DNA from: Bradyrhizobium sp. sBnM-33
GTDB lineage: Bacteria > Pseudomonadota > Alphaproteobacteria > Rhizobiales > Xanthobacteraceae
Assembly (NCBI RefSeq): GCF_032917945.1
Contig: NZ_CP136624.1
Span: forward strand, 3,844,001 to 3,908,000
DNA length: 64,000 bases
Reading direction: 5' to 3'
The notes beneath the pieces are model-generated. The model had not been told where the DNA came from. It did not search any database and saw nothing but the letters and a program-made list of their open reading frames with translations. The position numbers and the translations under genes are program-made. Of this stretch, positions 51,744 through 61,257 are shown one piece after another (positions within the stretch are counted from its first letter, which is position 1; the number at the start of each line of letters is the position of its first letter).

Positions 51744-51947
51744 GTGGCGACAGGCACAGTGAAGTGGTTCAACGCGACAAAGGGCTATGGATTTATTCAG
51801 CCCGACACTGGCGGCAAGGACGTGTTCGTCCATATCTCGGCCGTCGAGAGAGCAGGTCTCAGCAATCTGAACGAGGGCGCGAAGGTGAGCTATGAAGTTG
51901 TGGCGAACCGCGGGAAAGAATCCGCCGAAAATCTGAGAGTCGGATAA
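51744..51947 (+). CDS. Cold-shock protein, CspA family
   Basis: 67 aa from the GTG at 51744, with GGGGAG 8 bases upstream. The single CSD fold shows [18 protein letters not shown] (RNP1 KGYGFI) and DVFVHIS (RNP2), ending AENLRV. Single-domain Csp length is exact. It acts as an RNA chaperone in the cytoplasm. The 250-bp leader may carry cold-responsive structure, as is common for the family, but this cannot be seen by eye. Confidence 0.93.
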   Translation: MATGTVKWFNATKGYGFIQPDTGGKDVFVHISAVERAGLSNLNEGAKVSYEVVANRGKESAENLRVG

Positions 51948-52438
51948 ATCAATTCCGTCGGCTTGTCGGTGTCTGAATGGGAACGGCCCCAGCGCCGGGG
52001 CTAAGGCGCCAGGGTCGCCATTTCAACGCCGACACTCGGGGCGTGAGCCATTCGGCGGCAACTACCAAGTTTTCCCGTGAGTGAAGGTTCCACCGTATTC
52101 TTACGGAGAGACTGTGCCGCATGCAGTGCAGACTTCAGAGATTAATTTTCTCGATTCAGCACGCAATACTCATTTCAGCAGAAATAATCATTCGCGCGAT
52201 GAAAGTAGTCTCGAACTGCCCGGCCCAAAGCCGGGCTTTCGTTTGAGAAACAAACGGCCCCAGCGAGGCTGATGGCTGGGGCCGTCATTCCAATGCGCTA
52301 GCGGGGACAGCCAGCGCCTGCATCAACGCGTTGAACTTCCGCCCGTTCCGGTTTTTCCCGAAGTCGATGTAGAGTCTGGTACTGGACAGACGGACGAGGG
52401 GCGGGGCATTTTAAATGGCCTCATAGGGAGGCAGCGCC
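51948..52438. other. Intergenic region with three hairpins
   Basis: No gene. It has GC-rich inverted repeats near 51,985-52,005 (GCCCC/GGGGC), 52,218-52,236 and 52,254-52,283. GGGAGG at 52,426 is the ribosome site of the next gene. Confidence 0.45.
52218..52243 (+). terminator. Terminator-like hairpin
   Basis: GCCCGGC, CCAAA loop, GCCGGGC then TTTCGTTT. It lies about 270 bp after the cold-shock gene. A second strong hairpin without T-run follows at 52,254-52,283 (CGGCCCCAGC/GCTGGGGCCG). Confidence 0.55.
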
Positions 52439-52672
52439 ATGGGAAAAGGGGAACGCATCAAACACGAGAAGACGTTTGAAGAGCGACTGGCGCAAGAGGC
52501 CCGACGCTTTAAAGAGGCAGCAGATAAGCTCCCTCACGGCACGGCCCGGGAACTACTTCTAAGGCGGGCTCGCCAGGCTGAGACGGCCGCTCACATCAAT
52601 GAGTGGCTGAGATCGCCCGGACTGCAACCCCCTACCTCATTGGGAAACTTGCTGCCGGATCAGGAGAAGTAA
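52439..52672 (+). CDS. Small helical hypothetical protein
   Basis: 77 aa, ATG with GGGAGG upstream. KTFEERLAQEARRFKEAADK and GTARELLLRRARQAETAAHI form two long charged helices, then NEWLRSPGLQPP. This type of short protein is frequent in Bradyrhizobium. Function unknown; probably cytoplasmic. Confidence 0.65.
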   Translation: MGKGERIKHEKTFEERLAQEARRFKEAADKLPHGTARELLLRRARQAETAAHINEWLRSPGLQPPTSLGNLLPDQEK

Positions 52673-52736
52673 GGCTGCCTCAGTTGGCGGTCCTACAGCG
52701 ACCTTGGCGCCTGCCAGACAATTGCCAGCACCAGGA

Positions 52737-52919
52737 TCACAAGCATATGCAGTCCGGCGGCCGATCCGGTTCATTCCAGAACCTCGTACTCAAAGGCCAC
52801 GCGTTCCGGGTCGTTTTCCTCAAACCATTTTCCGCGGCGTCCTCGCTGGCAAAGACCTTGAGGTGATCGGGGTCGCCCGCGTCATGAATATGCTCGAACA
52901 CTTGACGAAGGCCGCGCAT
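52737..52919 (-). pseudogene. Frameshifted copy of the MKTVWIYVDT-family gene
   Basis: DPDHLKVFASEDAAEN then a frame break: with one extra A in the GAAAA run the other frame continues WFEENDPERVAFEYEVLE, matching the intact gene. The N-terminal ten residues differ from the family. It lies directly downstream of the intact copy on the same strand. Confidence 0.65.
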
Positions 52920-52992
52920 ATCGAATCACTGCCCGCAGCCGGGCATTTCCTGTGATGATCAACCTTCGGTCTTGGCGATGCCGTCAGCGGCC

Positions 52993-53163
52993 TTACCCGG
53001 TTTCCTCATCCACGGCGCCTATGACTTCGTATTCAAACACGACGCCTTCAGGATCGTTCACCAGAAACCACTCATCGGCAAGGTCCGAGTTTGCAAACAC
53101 CTTGAGATGGTCACGGTCGCCGACCTGCTTGCTGGTATCTACGTAAATCCAGACCGTTTTCAT
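52993..53163 (-). CDS. Small conserved protein of the MKTVWIYVDT family (intact copy)
   Basis: 56 aa, ATG at 53163 overlapping the stop of the upstream gene as ATGA, so translation is probably coupled. MKTVWIYVDTSKQVGDRDHL then KVFANSDLADEWF and FEYEVIG give a compact alpha-beta protein. Four copies of the family occur in the window (34,399; 42,524; 52,737; here), and only this one is intact. Function unknown. Confidence 0.7.
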   Translation of the reverse strand: MKTVWIYVDTSKQVGDRDHLKVFANSDLADEWFLVNDPEGVVFEYEVIGAVDEETG

Positions 53164-53609
53164 TGGTCTCTCTTTAGCTTCCGGCGCCCCCAATGATGCT
53201 TTTTCCCTGGCTCGGTAAACTCGCGGACATGGCCGCGGTTCAACGCCCGCATGATGCCGATCCTGGCCAGCATCGTTGGGCCGCCGTTCTCCGCCACAAG
53301 GATCAGCGCCTCCATCGCCGCCTGCCATTCCGGCACGGAGTGCTCTGCCTTCGACAGCTTCGCGATGTAGCTGGCGGCGTCCCGCAAGGTGAGGAGCCAA
53401 CGGAGCGGAATCGGATCTTCAAACGGTGCGGACCAGGGCAATAAAATACTCGGGCAATAATCTTGGGGTGTTCCACGCCCAGCACAGCCTACTGCTAGCG
53501 GCTTGTCATCTCGTTCACGTTTTGTACTATTGGTCGCATAATGAAAAACGCCGGTGAAATCGAGATCCTTTTCAGGCGGCTTCGCCTCTACGACCAGCTC
53601 GGGCGCCAT
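53160..53609 (-). CDS. ALNRG-family hypothetical protein, upstream partner of the 56-aa gene
   Basis: Up to 149 aa; the start is uncertain because the conserved part begins at about residue 68 (WLLTLRDAASYIAKLSKAEH, MEALILVAENGGPTMLARIG, RALNRGHVREF, HHWGRRK). A start nearer 53,411 is possible but no ATG or GTG with a ribosome site stands out. Its stop overlaps the next ATG. A partial copy with the same gene order is at 42,685-42,867. Function unknown. Confidence 0.55.
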   Translation of the reverse strand: MAPELVVEAKPPEKDLDFTGVFHYATNSTKRERDDKPLAVGCAGRGTPQDYCPSILLPWSAPFEDPIPLRWLLTLRDAASYIAKLSKAEHSVPEWQAAMEALILVAENGGPTMLARIGIMRALNRGHVREFTEPGKKHHWGRRKLKRDQ

Positions 53610-53655
53610 GCCGAGGGGCTCGTCCGAGTAATCCAGAGAACATTGAAGGAGAGCT

Positions 53656-53885
53656 ATGGGCCTAGATCACGTCCGTTCCGAGATCGAGCACATGCGCGTC
53701 CAACTCGGAAGACAGCGTAAGTAAACCTCCAGCTTCAGCGCGCCGGCATCTCGACTGCATCGGCTGAGCTTTTGCTGCGGCGGATGCTGGCAAAGATCGA
53801 GCGCCTTTGTGACGAGCGGGACCGGCTGAAGAAGGAGCAGGACGGTCCAACGAAGGGACGCGTGCTTGGGGGCCGGAGCTGGTGA
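53656..53885 (+). pseudogene. Frameshifted small helical gene
   Basis: ATG at 53656 with GGAGAG upstream reads MGLDHVRSEIEHMRVQLGRQ then meets TAA. One base away the frame continues LQLQRAGISTASAELLLRR, MLAKIERLCDERDRLKKEQ to a TGA that overlaps the next ATG. One missing base near 53,722 explains the break. Confidence 0.65.
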
Positions 53886-54088
53886 TGCGCGATCAACTGA
53901 AATGGTACGACGACAAGGCGGACAATTCGGCGTGGCTCGATGCGCTCGTTGAACTGCGGCAGCGCGCGGCGCGCGAGGGGTACTGTTATCAGCACGTCCA
54001 GGCGATCACCGTTGCGATCGACCAGTACGCCGAGAAAGCGCTGGGCAACCGAGACTACTTTCTCAACAAGCCCTACGGCGTCGGCTAA
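53885..54088 (+). CDS. Small hypothetical protein, 67 aa
   Basis: ATG at 53885 overlaps the stop of the frameshifted upstream gene, showing an old two-gene operon. MRDQLKWYDDKADNSAWLDA, CYQHVQAITVAIDQYAEKAL and NRDYFLNKPYGVG are helical with an aromatic C-terminal motif. The same type of protein is common in Bradyrhizobium genomes. Function unknown. Confidence 0.65.
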   Translation: MRDQLKWYDDKADNSAWLDALVELRQRAAREGYCYQHVQAITVAIDQYAEKALGNRDYFLNKPYGVG

Positions 54089-54110
54089 GCGAAATGCGGC
54101 GCCCGCCGTG

Positions 54111-54323
54111 TCAACGAGCGGCATCCTTTCCCTTTGGGCGGGCAGCCTCTTTAGCTCGCTCGGCTTGCCACGCATCATAGGCCGGGGTGCCGGGTCTCGG
54201 GGGCGCGTCGGCGGGCAGCCCGCCCATCCACGACGGCATGTCCGCCACCGGGTTGCTGCCGGTGCTCGCACAACCTGCAAGCAAGCTTGAAGCGAGAATG
54301 AACACGGATAGGCCAAGCTTCAT
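54111..54323 (-). CDS. Small lipoprotein
   Basis: 70 aa from the ATG at 54323, with GGTGG upstream. The lipobox is SSLLAGC, then an STGSNPVADMPSWMGGLPAD mature part rich in Pro and Ala, and a Lys/Ala-rich charged end. It is an envelope lipoprotein of unknown function. It is convergent with the gene on its left. Confidence 0.72.
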   Translation of the reverse strand: MKLGLSVFILASSLLAGCASTGSNPVADMPSWMGGLPADAPPRPGTPAYDAWQAERAKEAARPKGKDAAR

Positions 54324-55388
54324 CTGACCACCGCCGGGATTCGAGGTGCCCAATTCTGCCAAGAATCAGACCCAGCCTGAATAGGCCATTTCGGGGCGCC
54401 TCGCAGTGGCAAGGCCCGGCGCATGTCGTCCGCTACCGTCGTGCGCCGGGCCGCTATTAGGAACGATGTTGGCTTGTAAGGGTCGATGCGATGGCTTCCG
54501 GTTTGCGTCGCCAAACAGGCTCCCGCCGGAAGTGGACGGCTCTGGCGCTTTCGCTAGGGCCGTTTTTCTTCACCTGGCGGGCGCTTCCTGCACGGCGACA
54601 GCTTGGCGGCAATGAAGAGGGCTGCCAGCGCGACGACCAGCACGACAAGGCCGATCGTTTCGCTATCCCACTCCGATGCGAACGAAGCAGGAAAAGCTGT
54701 GTTGCGCTCGTATTGCGTGGAGCCGCTTGTAGTTGCCTGTACCGTCTTGGAATTGCTGTCACTGGCTTGCAGCGCCGCGCAACACGGTTTGGCCGCCAGA
54801 ACGAAACGAGGATCATGCCAAGTTGTTGATTGATCGTCAGAACTAGTGGCGATCCCAGCAGAACTAGCACAGCGCTATATCTCACATACTTAGCTTGGCA
54901 AACCGCCGTATGGGCCGGTCCTGAGGGAATTCAGCTTTTTGCCGCTTTGGCAAACTGCCGGCCGTCGTGGCCGCGCGGGGCTTCACTGAAATTGGGAGAG
55001 GGGCGCCCGGCAATCGCCGATTGAGCGCGGAATTTGAACGGGTTGGTTTGGCGACTATCCCGTCCACGTCCGCGCACTTGAATTCCTCTGCCTCGCGGAC
55101 GCGATTAGCCGTCAGGTTGCCGGACCACAACAACCGGAAATGCACCGCCGGAACTTCAGGCGCAAGCCCTTCCGACGGCCCGACTGCCCGAGCGCGGGCT
55201 GAGGGATAGCTAGGACCACGAACCCCAGCGTTGCCGCGGTGTATGCGTGGCGGGGAGCGGCTGGCCACCGAAAAAAGGCAGTCCTGAGTATACGGTGCTG
55301 AGATGTGCCCCCTCTAGGCCGCTCTCCTCTCCAGCAATGGGGAGGGGGAGGACGCGGAAGGCGGACTATTGTCAAAAAGGAGCAAGGA
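54324..55388. other. 1.1-kb region, no confident gene
   Basis: Open frames here have no ribosome sites or recognisable motifs. A signal-peptide-like stretch on the minus strand near 55,200 (TAATLGFVVLAIPQPALG) may be the remnant of a small secreted protein. The rest appears degraded. Confidence 0.35.
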
Positions 55389-56001
55389 ATGTCGCGTTCC
55401 CGGTCGCGTGTTTGTTTGCAGGATGGATTGAAGCTCGACATCAATCGCCTCGCTCGAAATAGCTTCATAAAATTCGGGGCGAATATCGGCGTGAAAGGCA
55501 TCGCTTGGAAGCATTCCTATTGGGGAGAGATTGCGCGAGGGCTCATCAGCGCCGACATGACGGACGCCTGTCACGCCTGGCTCAAGGTTGAGCTGGGCGA
55601 GGTTGTCCAGCGGATAACGCTAGTCTCCCGGCGTCGCCATTTCGGCGGCCCATCAGTGGTTTTTTCTGTGCCCAGCGACATATCGGCTGGCCACCGTTCT
55701 CTGGAAACCGCCGGGAGCCCGAAAATTTTGCAGCCGCGGGACGTGGGGGCGGCAGGTGGCATACGCGTCGCAGTTCTTGGATCGAGATAGCCGCGCACAT
55801 TACGTGCAATCCAAGCTCAACGCCCGGCTATGCTCTGTCAGCGGGTTTGATCCAGAAGATTGGGATTTTCCGCCCAAACCGAAATGGATGAGGTGGAAAA
55901 CTTACCAACGCTATGGAGAGCGATTCGAACGGTGCGAGGCGATCTTGGATTATGGGTGTGCGGCTCTGGTCGCGAAACTGATAGGACAAAAAATCCATTG
56001 A
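55389..56001 (+). pseudogene. Frameshifted lineage-type hypothetical gene (AWKHSYWGEI family)
   Basis: ATG at 55389 with AAGGAG upstream. Frame one gives VKGIAWKHSYWGEIARGLIS and VVQRITLVSRRRHFGG; after about 55,650 the coding continues one frame over with QWFFLCPATYRLATVLWKPP, FCSRGTWGRQVAYASQF and PPKPKWMRWKTYQRYGERFE to 56,001. Together about 204 aa. A second fragment of the same family is at 56,723-56,880. The CP and CSR cysteines may bind metal. Confidence 0.7.
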
Positions 56002-56506
56002 ATTCAATGGCCAAATTTCAAGTTCGGCAACATATTTCGATTCGCGATAGAATGCCGGCGCGCTTCATTGGCGCGCCTTCTCGTCGCGAACTCAGCGACA
56101 AACGTCGGTCGTCAGCTCGCAAACTTCGGGGCGCGCTTCGGAGCGACCTGACGGGGCTGATTTTGAAGTAACCATCAAGGCCGGTGCGGTGTCTCCTCTC
56201 GGCAAGTCAAAGAGCTGCTCGCATCCCTAGGTTATCGCGGTCACTTCCTGGACGGTGCGACAATCACAATCGACTAGAATCACGATTGCGATGAATGCCT
56301 GTTTCTGCGGTCAAACTGGGCCAGCATTGTGCGCGTAGACACCAGGTCGCCAGGCTACCTCCAGCCTCCGTCCTGCTGTAGAGGGACTGGCGGGCCAGAG
56401 GCGGCAGTATACGATGATCGGGAATGTTCGTTCCTAAGCTGCCAACCCATCCTTAACCCCGGCAGATTCCGATCTGACCAATCGTGGAGTTCATCACCGC
56501 GAGAGC
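56002..56506. other. Intergenic region, left arm of a dispersed repeat
   Basis: No gene. The last 25 bases (from 56,482; TCATCACCGCGAGAG) start the repeat shared with 51,595-51,657. Confidence 0.35.
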
Positions 56507-56552
56507 AATGCGTAGAGCCGTCGCTGACTCAACCCAGCGGCGGCTTTTTCAT
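56507..56552 (+). terminator. Strong terminator-like hairpin
   Basis: GCCGTCGCTG and CAGCGGCGGC pair over ten bases (one G-T) around an ACTCAACC loop, followed by TTTTT. The upstream 25 bases match the sequence before the hairpin at 51,617, so the unit is a dispersed repeat of about 62 bp. Confidence 0.7.
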
Positions 56553-56566
56553 CGGAAGGCTTTTTT

Positions 56567-56700
56567 GATGGGTGCGGTTCTCGCTTGACCCAGTGCGGCG
56601 AACCGCCCGCGCGATAGGGACGTTCTCGGTGCTTCGAAACCAAGCCCTCAAGTCCCCATCCGGCAGGCGTGCCGGAATAGATCCGGTCCGATCTCTCCCT
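56567..56700 (-). pseudogene. ATP-dependent DNA ligase (LigD-type) relic
   Basis: The minus strand reads FRHACRMG in one frame and, one base later, LEGLVSKHRERPYRAGGSPH then WVK in another. This is the LEGLVSK...YRxGRSxxWxK motif around ligase motif IV-V of LigD-type ATP-dependent ligases. The nucleotidyl Lys motif and other domains are absent. Non-functional. Confidence 0.72.
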
Positions 56701-56722
56701 GTTCATAGTCTGAAAGGAATAA

Positions 56723-56880
56723 GTCGCCTACCATTCGCAGTATCTTGATGCTACCAACCGCGCTCACATCGGCACGGCCAAGATCAAGGCTCGCTTAATT
56801 GGGGATAACGATCCGGATGAATGGGACTTGCGGCCGAACCGAAGTGGATGCGATGGGCGACAGCCGGCGCGTTTCCGAGG
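56723..56880 (+). pseudogene. Second fragment of the AWKHSYWGEI-family gene
   Basis: Reads VAYHSQYLDATNRAHIGTAK, IKARLIGDNDPDEWDL, homologous to the 3' part of the gene at 55,389, then loses frame at the PPKPKWMRW region. Confidence 0.6.
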
Positions 56881-57030
56881 TGAAGTCTGATAGGCAAACC
56901 ATCCATTCTGGTCGCCGGACGCTCAATGGGCGGAATCCGCCCACTGTTAACGATCTCTTAACCATCACAACTTAACTTCCGGTTACTTTTCGGTTAATAG
57001 ACCGCGCGGTTCGTTCCAGGAGAACAGCCG

Positions 57031-57515
57031 ATGCCTGTTGAAACACTGACATATGCCGCACTTGGCGCCCGCTTGACAATCTCGCCTAATGCCGCTCGTT
57101 CGCTTGTCAAGCGGCTCCGGCTGCCGCGCTCACTTTCAGATGACGGCAAAGCAATGGTGAGCGTGGATCTCACGGAAATACGGCATAAGCGTCGGCCACC
57201 ACGTGAAGCAGGCAAGGTCGTCCTAGCTGCAAAGATCATAGCATTGCAGGGGAGATCGCGCGGCTCGAAGCAACAGCAGCGGGTCACCGGGCCGATTTCG
57301 AGCGCGAGCGCGCCGATCGGCTGATGGTTGAAGTGCTACGGGCGACCGCCGAGGCTACGGCAGCTAAGGAGGCGACGGCGCGGCTCGAAGGTTTTCTTCG
57401 GAAAGATGGCCGAGCTGGTGATGGCTCGACCGACAGCCACGGACTAGCTGCACCCCGCCCGGGGCACCTAGCTGCGGACTTAATGGCAGCAGACCGCAAG
57501 GCTGCTCGTGGGTAA
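57031..57515 (+). pseudogene. Frameshifted coiled-coil regulatory-type gene
   Basis: ATG at 57031. MPVETLTYAALGARLTISPN then AARSLVKRLRLPRS looks like a helix-turn-helix of a small lineage-specific family. Near 57,250 a GGGG run breaks the frame; the other frame continues EIARLEATAAGHRADFERER and ATAEATAAKEATARLEG to 57,515. Restored length is about 160 aa. Confidence 0.65.
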
Positions 57516-57557
57516 GCATGCGTGTCCCCGGCGTAGCGGAGCAATCGGGAGAGAAAA

Positions 57558-58715
57558 ATGACCAGCATTGCCGATATCAGCGAGATGAAGGCGCGCATTA
57601 TCGTGTTTGGGGTCGGCGGCGCTGGCGGCAATGCCGTCAACAACATGATCGCGTCTGAGCTGCAAGGGGTCGAATTTATCGTCGCTAATACCGACGCACA
57701 GGCGCTCGCCATGTCCAAGGCCAACTGGATCATCCAGATGGGCGCCCAAGTCACCCAAGGCCTTGGTGCCGGCTCGCAGCCCGAAGTGGGGCGCACGGCG
57801 GCCGAAGAGGCAATCAATTCGATCCGCGATCATTTAACCGGCGCACACATGGTGTTCGTTACTGCCGGCATGGGCGGCGGTACCGGCACTGGGGCAGCGC
57901 CGGTTATAGCCAAGACCGCCCGTGAGCTTGGCATTCTCACCATCGGTGTAGTCACCAAGCCGTTCCACTTCGAGGGCCAGCGCCGCATGCGCTTTGCCGA
58001 AGCAGGCATCGCGGAACTGCTCAGGGCGGTGGACACTCTGCTGGTCATCCCAAACCAGAACCTCTTCCGGGTGGCCAACGAGAAGACCACCTTCGCCGAT
58101 GCCTTCGTGCTGGCCGATCAAGTGCTTTATTCCGGTGTGGCCTGCATTAGCGACCTTGTAGTCAAGGAAGGCCTGATCAATCTCGATTTTGCCGACGTTC
58201 TCACCGTAATGCGCGAGAAGGGCAAAGCCATGATGGGCAGGGGCGAGGCTTCCGGTACGAAGCGCGTGCTCAATGCAGCTGTGGCCGCAATTTCCAATCC
58301 ATTGATCGATGACCCGTCGATCAAGCGCGCCAGTGGCCTCATAATCTCCATCACCGGCGGCAAGGACCTTATGCTGTTCGAGGTAGACGAAGCCGCGACC
58401 CGCATTCGCGAAGAGGTCGATAAGGACGCCAATGTCATCGTCGGCGCCACTTTCGATGAAAGCCTGCAAGGTATTGTCCGCGTGTCGGTGGTAGCGACCG
58501 GCATCGATAATCTTGGTGCGACGCGCCAGACGCAACCAACGGGCTCACTTACGGAACTCGCTAGCAGGCTGCGCAAGGAAAATCATCGCAGCGCCGAGCG
58601 GATCGAGAGTAGTGCACCGCGGCCGGAATTATACAGCCGCTTTTCCGCTGTGCGCAATTCAATCGAGCAAGTTGTTTGCGATATCCCGGCCTTCCTGGGC
58701 CGCAAGGCTAACTGA
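57558..58715 (+). CDS. ftsZ: FtsZ paralogue with short linker
   Basis: 385 aa, ATG with GGGAGAG upstream. The tubulin/FtsZ GTPase has [11 protein letters not shown] (18-28), signature [12 protein letters not shown] (104-115) and the synergy loop [11 protein letters not shown] (208-218) with the catalytic Asp213. After residue 320 the linker is only about 50 residues, against well over 200 in the usual rhizobial FtsZ. The terminal peptide [13 protein letters not shown] keeps the DIPAFL motif that binds FtsA and other tail partners. No ftsQ, ftsA or mur genes are near, so this is an accessory copy outside the dcw cluster. It may modulate the main Z-ring. Confidence 0.9.
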   Translation: MTSIADISEMKARIIVFGVGGAGGNAVNNMIASELQGVEFIVANTDAQALAMSKANWIIQMGAQVTQGLGAGSQPEVGRTAAEEAINSIRDHLTGAHMVFVTAGMGGGTGTGAAPVIAKTARELGILTIGVVTKPFHFEGQRRMRFAEAGIAELLRAVDTLLVIPNQNLFRVANEKTTFADAFVLADQVLYSGVACISDLVVKEGLINLDFADVLTVMREKGKAMMGRGEASGTKRVLNAAVAAISNPLIDDPSIKRASGLIISITGGKDLMLFEVDEAATRIREEVDKDANVIVGATFDESLQGIVRVSVVATGIDNLGATRQTQPTGSLTELASRLRKENHRSAERIESSAPRPELYSRFSAVRNSIEQVVCDIPAFLGRKAN

Positions 58716-58938
58716 ATTCTCGTAGGAACCAAATCGGCTCGCTTAAAAGCGGGCCTAAGCGGACTTGCCAGTTGGCGCCTGTGATGTCCGCTTTTGGAGG
58801 TAGAGCGGGCTAAGGCCCGGTAGACACTGAGGTCTGCTATTGGGCCCGTAGCCGACTTCCGGCGCGGCGCCCTCAGGACGACGGTACGACACAGCTTCGA
58901 AATTAAGGGACCGTTGTAGGCCGCGCCATTCACGGCAC
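58716..58938. other. Intergenic repeat-like region
   Basis: No gene. The segment around 58,780-58,850 has GTCCGCTTTTGGAGGTAGAG and CTGCTATTGGGC blocks, a type of non-coding sequence often repeated between Bradyrhizobium genes. Confidence 0.35.
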
Positions 58939-61040
58939 TTAGAGCCAGAGCACTGAATAGGCAGACGTGTCATCCGCCGCATCTCGGAAATTGAGCGCCG
59001 CGGCGGCAAAATCGCCACGATCGTAAAGCGCGTAGCCCAGATTTGCCTGTGCCTCGGCCAGGCTTTTTAGGACGGCGGCCCAATCAATCGGCACACCCTC
59101 GCGGGGTCGCTGCTTCAGCGCTTCGCGATAGGCGGCGACCGCCTCCTCAAGGCGTGCTGTCCCGCCCTCGCGCTCGTTGAGCATAGCGAGCACGTTCCCG
59201 AGGCTGGCCTGGATCAGGACCCGTTGCTGCGGCGCACCTTCGCGGGTCTGTTCCTTCAGCGCTTCGCGATATGCGACGGCCGCTTCGTCCAGGCGTACTG
59301 TGCCGCTCTCGCTCGCTCCGAGCTTGGCAAGCACACTGCCGAGAGCGCTCTGGGTCGAGGCCCAAATGGCCGGTCCGCGCTCCCGCGTCTGTTCCTTCAG
59401 CGCTTCGCGAAAAGCGGCGGCCGCTTCTTCCAGGCGCGCGGTGCTTTTTTCGCGCTGGCCGAGCGTGACGAGTACGGTTCCGAGGGTGATCTGCGTCGAG
59501 GCCCAATCGAGCGGCGCGCGGTCGCGGGTCTGTTCCTTCAGGGCTTCGCGATAGGTGACGACTGCTTCCTCCAGGCGTGCGCTGCCGCTCTCGCGCGAGC
59601 CGAGCTTCACCAGCACATCGGCAAGAGCGCTCTCGATCGAGGTCCAAAATCGTGGCGCGCCCTCGCGGCTGAATTCTTTCAACGCTTCGCGATAGGAGGC
59701 AACTGACTCCTCGAGGCGCGGGATACTGTTCTCTCTGTCACCGAGCGTGGCGAACACAGATCCGAGAAGGTATTGCGCCGCCGCCCACTTGAGCGGCACA
59801 CGCTCGCGGGTCAGTTCGCTCAGGCCTTCGCGATAGGCCGCGACTGCTTCCTCTAGGCGCGCGCTGCCGCTCTCGCGCGAGCCGATCGCGGAGAAGGTGC
59901 CCCCGAGCACATATTGCGTCGCCGCCCAGTTGAGCGGTGCGCGCTGGCGGGTGAATTCCTCGACGGCCAAGCGATACGCTGTCACGGCCTCTTCGAGGCG
60001 CTCCATGCTGTTTTCGCGTGCGCCGAGTGCCGTGAGCGCGATGCCGAGATTGGCCTGGGACTGCGCCCAGTCCAACGGCACGCGGTCGCGGCTCCTTTCG
60101 CTCAAGGCCTGGCGATGGGCGGCGACGGCCGCTTCGAGCTTTGTCGTCGCGCTCTCGAGCACGCCGAGGGTCATGAACGCATTGGCGAGGTTGCTCTGAG
60201 TGTTCGCCCAAAGGAGCGGCGCGCGCTCGCGGGTCCGTTCGCTCAGCGCTTCGCGAAAGGCGGCGGTGGCCTCTTCGAGCTTGGCGGTTCCGTTCTCGCG
60301 CAATCCCTGGGTGAAAAGCGCGCCGCCCAAACTGTTTTGGATCGTAGCCCAGCCGCTCGGTACCCGCTCGCGCGGCATCAATGCCAGCAAGCGCTTGTAC
60401 CGCTCGATTGCCGAAAGTAGCGCAACGTTGTCGCCCGGTTCATCGCCTTGCTGATAGAGCGCATCCGCCTCTTTCTGCAGGTAGCCGATTCGCTCACCTT
60501 CGTGGGCGCCGTTCGGAGAGAACTCGGCCGCCGCTTTGGCAAAGTAGGTCGCGGCCTCCGCATATCGCAAGCGGGTGAGCGCGATCTCGCCGCGCCGGGC
60601 CAATGTCTTGGCGATGTTGAGTGCCAGATGATCGCGGTCGCGCCTCTGTTCAGCTACGACAGCCGCGAGCAACGTATCCGCTTTGACGAGGTCGCCTGCA
60701 TCGATTGCCTTTTGTGCGTCGGCTTTCAGAGCGGCTACGCTCGAACTGTCGCCGCCCTGAGCCGCGGAGGTGGCGAGAAGCCCTTTGATGCGTTCTGCGA
60801 ACTCAACGAGTTTGGCACCCATGCGCTCAGGCGGAACGTTCGCTACTCCAACAATTTCCAATGCAACCCGTACCTGCCCGGCATTGAGGTCCAACTTTCC
60901 TTGAGTAGAGCGATATTCTCCTCCAGCAGGCGTGTCCTTTCACGAACAAACCCCTCAAGTTGCTCCGGGGAGATGCCAACGTTCAAGGTCGAATTGACAA
61001 GGTCGCGGCCGATGGCGATGGCACCGGGCTCGGCGGTCAC
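58939..61040 (-). pseudogene. TPR protein gene with one frameshift near its 5' end
   Basis: The large frame (58,939-60,894, 651 aa) carries about eight TPR-like units of roughly 50 residues with LEEAVAAYREALKERTRER and WA.TQ..LG..L..LG.RE motifs. The family N-terminus is in another frame upstream: GTG 61040 reads TAEPGAIAIGRDLVNSTLNV, then ERTRLLEENIALLKE. Losing one A in GGAAAG at about 60,894 separates the two. Repaired, the protein would be about 700 aa. It could also start internally and still make a soluble TPR scaffold. Function unknown; protein-protein contacts are expected. Confidence 0.7.
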
Positions 61041-61257
61041 CTGCGCGTGAACCGATCCGCTCGATGCAACTAGCCTCAGCTTCGCGACGAGCTCTTCTGC
61101 CGCCGCGCATCAGTTTCATCATCCGCAGCGCAACTACGCCATTTGCGTCGACTGCCAACATCATCAACGAAGTGAACATCCGCCGATTGGTTTGATGTGG
61201 TTTGAAAAGCGGAGCTCTGTACATCTGACTGGTTCGGTCACCAACTTTCGAATTCAT
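61041..61257 (-). pseudogene. Relic of a small helical gene
   Basis: The minus strand reads SLMMLAVDANGVVALRMMKL then MRGGRRARREAE, a pattern seen in short rhizobial proteins, but the frame does not join a proper start or end. It is immediately upstream of the TPR gene. Confidence 0.45.

Noticed and set aside
54457..55268. Several frames of 110-140 codons on both strands
   Set aside because: No ribosome sites, signal peptides or recognisable motifs; composition typical of GC-rich shadow frames.
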